Part shown: piece after piece, positions 6,246 to 9,847 of the stretch
Numbering within the stretch: the stretch's first letter is position 1
How the letters are laid out: every line of letters starts with the position of its first letter
DNA from: an uncultured Actinomycetes bacterium
GTDB taxonomy: Bacteria > Actinomycetota > Acidimicrobiia > Acidimicrobiales > RAAP-2
DNA length: 9,847 nucleotides
Direction: 5' to 3'
Assembly (NCBI GenBank): GCA_903826715.1
Contig: CAIKFN010000155.1
Span: 1 to 9,847, forward strand
Notes under the pieces: model-generated
Seen by the model: the letters and a program-made list of their open reading frames with translations, nothing else
The model's database searches: none
What the model was told of the DNA's origin: nothing
Position numbers and translations under genes: made by a program

Positions 6246-9200
6246 CCGATTGACCGGTCGAGCAGATCAGACTGCTCCGCTGCATGAACGAGTCCACTTC
6301 CAGTTGCTGGACTGGCAGATTCTGCACGTGCCACGTGACGCACTTTCTTGTCACGCATTGAACTGTGCATTTGGAGGTGAACAAATGGCCAGCAACCCAT
6401 GTTCTCTGGCTCTTCTTGCAGCCAAACAACTTCTTCCAGGTTTGGATAGCTGTTAACGATTTCTTCAATACGCTCAGTTGGCCAAGGATAGATCTGCTCT
6501 ACGCGCACAACAGCAACGCTATTGGCGTTCGTTTCGTCACGACGTGCTATTGCTTCGTGTGCAATCTTCCCAGTAGCCAGCACCACGCGCTTAACGTTCT
6601 TCGTGTCTACTGACTTGTCAGCTAAGACCGTCTGGAATGAACCTGATTCAAACTCGCTTAGTGGCGAGCGAGTTTGCACGGCACGAAGCATTGACTTAGG
6701 CGTGAAGACAATTAGTGGCTTTTTGTGCTCGCGCAACACTTGGCTACGTAGCAAGTGGAAGTACTGAGCAGACGTGGTTGGCTGAGCAACGCGGAGGTTG
6801 TTTCGTGCACAGAGCGACAAGAAGCGCTCGATGCGACCACTGGAGTGCTCCGGACCCTGACCTTCATAACCGTGTGGCAACAACATCACAAGGTTTGCAG
6901 TCTGTCCCCATTTATCTTCGGCGGCCACAAGGAAGTTGTCAATAACAATTTCTGCACCATTAACAAAGTCACCGAACTGCGCTTCCCACGCAACGAGCGT
7001 GTTCTGCGCTTCAACTGAGTACCCATATTCAAATGCAAGTGCAGCGTATTCACTGAGGAACGAGTCACGCACGGTGAAGAATCCCTTGGCTGCGCTCATG
7101 CTCGCTAGTGGAACGTGTTGTGCACCGTTTTCGTAGTCAATAAGCGCGGCGTGGCGGTGCGAGAACGTTCCACGTCGTGAGTCTTGTCCCATAAGGCGAA
7201 CGTTTGAACCCTCAAGAACAAGTGACCCGAAGGCCATTGCTTCTCCAAGTGCCCAGTCAACTTCGCCTGCTTCCACGAGCTGATTACGTTGCTGGAATTG
7301 ACGCTCAAGCTTCGGGTGAATGGTGAAACCTTCTGGTGCTGAAACTGTTGCTTTCGCGATTTCGAGCAACGTGGCCTTCGTGACTCCACTTTGAGGATGT
7401 GTCGTGTCTGCAGGGATCGCAGTGTGCGGAACACCATCGAGCTTTGGTACTGGAACGGTACGCACTTCATCAAGCACGCTTTGTAGGCGTGTGTTGAAGT
7501 CGTCAAGTGCAGACTCTGCTTCTTCTATTGAAAGATCTCCACGGCGTACGAGTGACTCGGTGTACATCTTTCGCACTGGTCGCATCTGATCAATGATCTT
7601 GTACATCTGTGGCTGCGTGTAACTAGGATCGTCACCTTCGTTGTGACCGTGACGGCGGTAACAAACAATGTCAATTACAACATCGCGGTGGAACTGCTCA
7701 CGGTAGTCAAATGCCATACGGGCAACTTGGGCGCAGGCTTCAGGGTCATCGCCATTGACGTGGAAAATTGGTGCCTGAATCATTTTCGCAACGTCAGTTG
7801 AGTAGAAACTTGAACGTGCAGAATCTGGCGCAGTGGTGAATCCAACTTGGTTGTTGATGACAATGTGAATTGCCCCTCCAACGCGGTATCCAGAGAGTTG
7901 CGAAAGGTTAAGAGTTTCTGCAACAACACCCTGACCCGCGAATGCAGCGTCACCATGAATAAGTAGCGACAGGTATGGGTACTGCTTGCTTGACTTAACC
8001 TTTTTTGTTCCGTCACTTGGACGAAGCACTAAGTCCTGCTTGGCGCGAACAATTCCCTCAACAACGGGAGCCACAGCTTCGAGGTGCGATGGATTCGAAG
8101 CCATTGAAACTTCAATGGTCGCTCCTCGTTGGTTCTTAAAGACTCCTCGTGCACCCTTGTGATATTTCACGTCACCACTTCCCTGAACACTTTCAGGATC
8201 AAGGTTCCCTTCGAATTCAGAGAAGATGTCGCTGTAGGACTTACCAACAATGTTCGCGAGAACATTTAGTCGTCCGCGGTGCGCCATTCCAATAACGGCT
8301 TCCTTCGCTCCTACGTCTGCGGCTGCATCAAGAATTGTTTGTAGCGCAACAATTGTTGATTCGCCACCTTCAAGTCCGAAACGCTTTTGTCCTACGTAGC
8401 GTGAGTGCAGGAAGCGCTCAAATACTTCAGCTTCATTAAGCGCATCGAGGATTCGCTTCTTCTCTTCAATGGTTGACGAATTGCTAGCACCTTCAACACG
8501 CTGTTGAATCCAGCGCTTTTGCTCTAGGTCCATGATGTGTCCATATTCAATACCAACTGTGCGACAGTACGAGTCACGAAGGATGGAAAGTATCTTCTCG
8601 AGTGTTGCTTCCTTAAGACCAGCGAGTCCGTCAACGACAAATGTACGTTGTAAGTCCCAGATGGATAGTCCGTAGGTGGCGAGGTCTAGTTCAGGGTGCA
8701 GCGCTGGTGGTTCTGAATGCAGTGGATCAAGGTGTGCATTCAGGTGACCACGAACTCGGTACATGTTGATGAGTTCTTGGACGCGAATTTGCTTGAGAAT
8801 CTTTTCTGAGTCGTCGTCGCTCGCACTTGGATTTACATCCTTCGCCCAGCGTGCAGGCTCGTAAGGAATTCCAAGAGCACTAAAGACATCGTCGTAGAAG
8901 TTGTGATTGCCTGTAAGGCACTCAGAGACGTACTTGAGGAAGATGCCAGACTCAGCACCTTGAATAATGCGGTGGTCGTACGTTGAGGTGAGCGTCATTA
9001 CTTTTCCAACACCCAGTTCAGAAAGTGCACGTGGGTCAGCTGCTTCAAAACCTGCGGGCCATCCAAGTGCGCCTACTCCGAAGATTGCTCCTTGGCCCTG
9101 CATGAGGCGAGGAACTGACTGAATTGTTCCAATAGTTCCAGGGTTGGTTAGTGAGCATGTTGCACCAGCGAAGTCATCTGCACCAAATGAAGCAGTGTGC

Positions 9201-9847
9201 ACCTTGCGAACTAGTTCTTCGTACGCAAGAAGAAATTCGCGAAAGTCCATGGTGTCAGCGTTCTTAATAACTGGCACCAAGAGGTTTCGAGATCCGTCGG
9301 CTTTTTCAACGTCAACAGCGAGACCGAGTCCAACGTGTTCGTGTCGGTTAATTCCTGGAGTTCCTTTTTCGTCAACAGCTTCAACGAACGATGCATTCAT
9401 CGACGGCACTTTTGCGAGCCCCTTAACAATGGCGAATGCAATGAGGTGAGTGAATGAAACTTTGGCACCAGTTGTTCGTGACAATGATTCGTTTAGTGCA
9501 GTTCGGTTGATCTCAAGGAGTCGTGCTGACACTGAGCGAACACTCGTGGCAGTGGGAACACCGAGGCTGGCTTGCATGTTTGTAACAATTCGTGCTGCAG
9601 CACCGCGAAGTGGTGTGGCTCCTGCATCAATGACAACAGACTTAGTTGGAGCCGATACAGACTGCATCGTTGGCGAAACGCTCTGAATTGTTGTCACCGC
9701 GGGCAAAGGAGAACGCTGGTAGTCAGCGAAGAATTCCTGCCAACTAGGAGCAACCGAGGTTGGGTCCGCTAAGAAGCGGTCGTACATATCGTCAACCAAC
9801 CAGGCATTAGGCCCAAAAGAGCCCTTTATTACTTGTGGCGACGTGGA
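6242..9847 (-). CDS. kgd: Multifunctional 2-oxoglutarate dehydrogenase/decarboxylase (E2-E1 fusion, KGD type), 5' end beyond right edge
   Basis: Residues here count from a TTG at 9799, but the frame stays open to the edge with conserved FGPNAWLVDDMYDRF, so the true start lies outside and probably only a short N-terminus is missing. Residues 1-30 resemble the E1 N-terminal helix (PSWQEFF). A Ser/Thr/Val/Pro linker (31-60) replaces any lipoyl domain. An E2-type acyltransferase domain follows (~65-310) with STYDHRIIQG, His276. The ThDP-dependent E1 part (~335-1185) shows RVRGHLNAHLDPL, GMAHRGRLNVLANI (504-517), HGDAAFAGQGVVAETL (615-630), NNQVGF (649-654), YRRHGHNEGDDPS (714-726), QDSRRGTFSHRH (872-883), and the closing SGLVHAAEQSDLLDRSI. 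It oxidatively decarboxylates 2-oxoglutarate in the TCA cycle and, in mycobacterial relatives, also has decarboxylase and carboligase activity. Its TGA overlaps the next start as ATGA, so it heads a coupled chain in this window. Confidence 0.95.
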   Translation of the reverse strand, partial: STSPQVIKGSFGPNAWLVDDMYDRFLADPTSVAPSWQEFFADYQRSPLPAVTTIQSVSPTMQSVSAPTKSVVIDAGATPLRGAAARIVTNMQASLGVPTATSVRSVSARLLEINRTALNESLSRTTGAKVSFTHLIAFAIVKGLAKVPSMNASFVEAVDEKGTPGINRHEHVGLGLAVDVEKADGSRNLLVPVIKNADTMDFREFLLAYEELVRKVHTASFGADDFAGATCSLTNPGTIGTIQSVPRLMQGQGAIFGVGALGWPAGFEAADPRALSELGVGKVMTLTSTYDHRIIQGAESGIFLKYVSECLTGNHNFYDDVFSALGIPYEPARWAKDVNPSASDDDSEKILKQIRVQELINMYRVRGHLNAHLDPLHSEPPALHPELDLATYGLSIWDLQRTFVVDGLAGLKEATLEKILSILRDSYCRTVGIEYGHIMDLEQKRWIQQRVEGASNSSTIEEKKRILDALNEAEVFERFLHSRYVGQKRFGLEGGESTIVALQTILDAAADVGAKEAVIGMAHRGRLNVLANIVGKSYSDIFSEFEGNLDPESVQGSGDVKYHKGARGVFKNQRGATIEVSMASNPSHLEAVAPVVEGIVRAKQDLVLRPSDGTKKVKSSKQYPYLSLLIHGDAAFAGQGVVAETLNLSQLSGYRVGGAIHIVINNQVGFTTAPDSARSSFYSTDVAKMIQAPIFHVNGDDPEACAQVARMAFDYREQFHRDVVIDIVCYRRHGHNEGDDPSYTQPQMYKIIDQMRPVRKMYTESLVRRGDLSIEEAESALDDFNTRLQSVLDEVRTVPVPKLDGVPHTAIPADTTHPQSGVTKATLLEIAKATVSAPEGFTIHPKLERQFQQRNQLVEAGEVDWALGEAMAFGSLVLEGSNVRLMGQDSRRGTFSHRHAALIDYENGAQHVPLASMSAAKGFFTVRDSFLSEYAALAFEYGYSVEAQNTLVAWEAQFGDFVNGAEIVIDNFLVAAEDKWGQTANLVMLLPHGYEGQGPEHSSGRIERFLSLCARNNLRVAQPTTSAQYFHLLRSQVLREHKKPLIVFTPKSMLRAVQTRSPLSEFESGSFQTVLADKSVDTKNVKRVVLATGKIAHEAIARRDETNANSVAVVRVEQIYPWPTERIEEIVNSYPNLEEVVWLQEEPENMGCWPFVHLQMHSSMRDKKVRHVARAESASPATGSGLVHAAEQSDLLDRSIG

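Noticed and set aside
7105..7506. Minus-strand 133-codon frame inside kgd
   Set aside because: A second frame of the same strand inside a strongly conserved enzyme; the product looks random and basic, with no recognisable motif.
9144..9449. Plus-strand frame opposite the kgd acyltransferase region
   Set aside because: It lies wholly inside the conserved kgd coding sequence, its product resembles no family I know, and there is no ribosome-binding site or promoter.
9797..9799. TTG as the true start of kgd
   Set aside because: The frame continues upstream with FGPNAWL, which is conserved at the KGD N-terminus, and remains open to the window edge. The real start is outside.

Overview
The window is dense bacterial chromosome with ordinary housekeeping genes on both strands. 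It has no sign of mobile elements, CRISPR arrays, tRNA or rRNA. The best lineage clue is the 2-oxoglutarate dehydrogenase gene, which fuses an E2-type acyltransferase domain to the E1 domain (KGD type), an architecture typical of Actinomycetota. Five of the seven visible start codons are GTG, and base composition looks mid-range by eye rather than strongly GC-rich. FabZ, a membrane-anchored MurF-like ligase and a NYN/Zc3h12a-like RNase would suit a low- to mid-GC actinobacterium, possibly an aquatic Acidimicrobiia-like lineage. The class-level placement is inference only.

Layout. On the left, three minus-strand genes read toward the left edge: an alpha/beta hydrolase, a MurF-type ligase, and the first 22 codons of ddl (D-Ala-D-Ala ligase). 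The hydrolase and murF overlap by 4 bp (GTGA). murF and ddl are 30 bp apart with a clear Shine-Dalgarno. Ddl makes D-Ala-D-Ala and MurF attaches it to the peptidoglycan precursor, so this is a cell-wall precursor cassette with a hydrolase of unknown role at its head.

In the centre, a compact UvrD-like superfamily 1 helicase lies on the plus strand. It is divergent from the hydrolase, only 21 bp separating the outermost possible starts, and the gap carries overlapping candidate -10 elements on both strands. Its stop codon shares a palindromic CTAG with the stop of the convergent xthA gene.

On the right, four minus-strand genes form an unbroken chain of 4-bp start/stop overlaps: kgd (5' end beyond the right edge), a NYN RNase-(Lys/Ala/Pro linker)-S1 protein, fabZ and xthA. 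The chain mixes central carbon metabolism, probable RNA processing, fatty-acid synthesis and DNA repair. It is probably one transcript with translational coupling.

No stretch above 300 bases lacks a gene. I found no defence island or exotic multi-gene system. The least ordinary objects are the NYN-linker-S1 protein, the helicase that appears to lack the 2B subdomain, the membrane-anchored MurF variant, and the possible bidirectional leaderless promoter.
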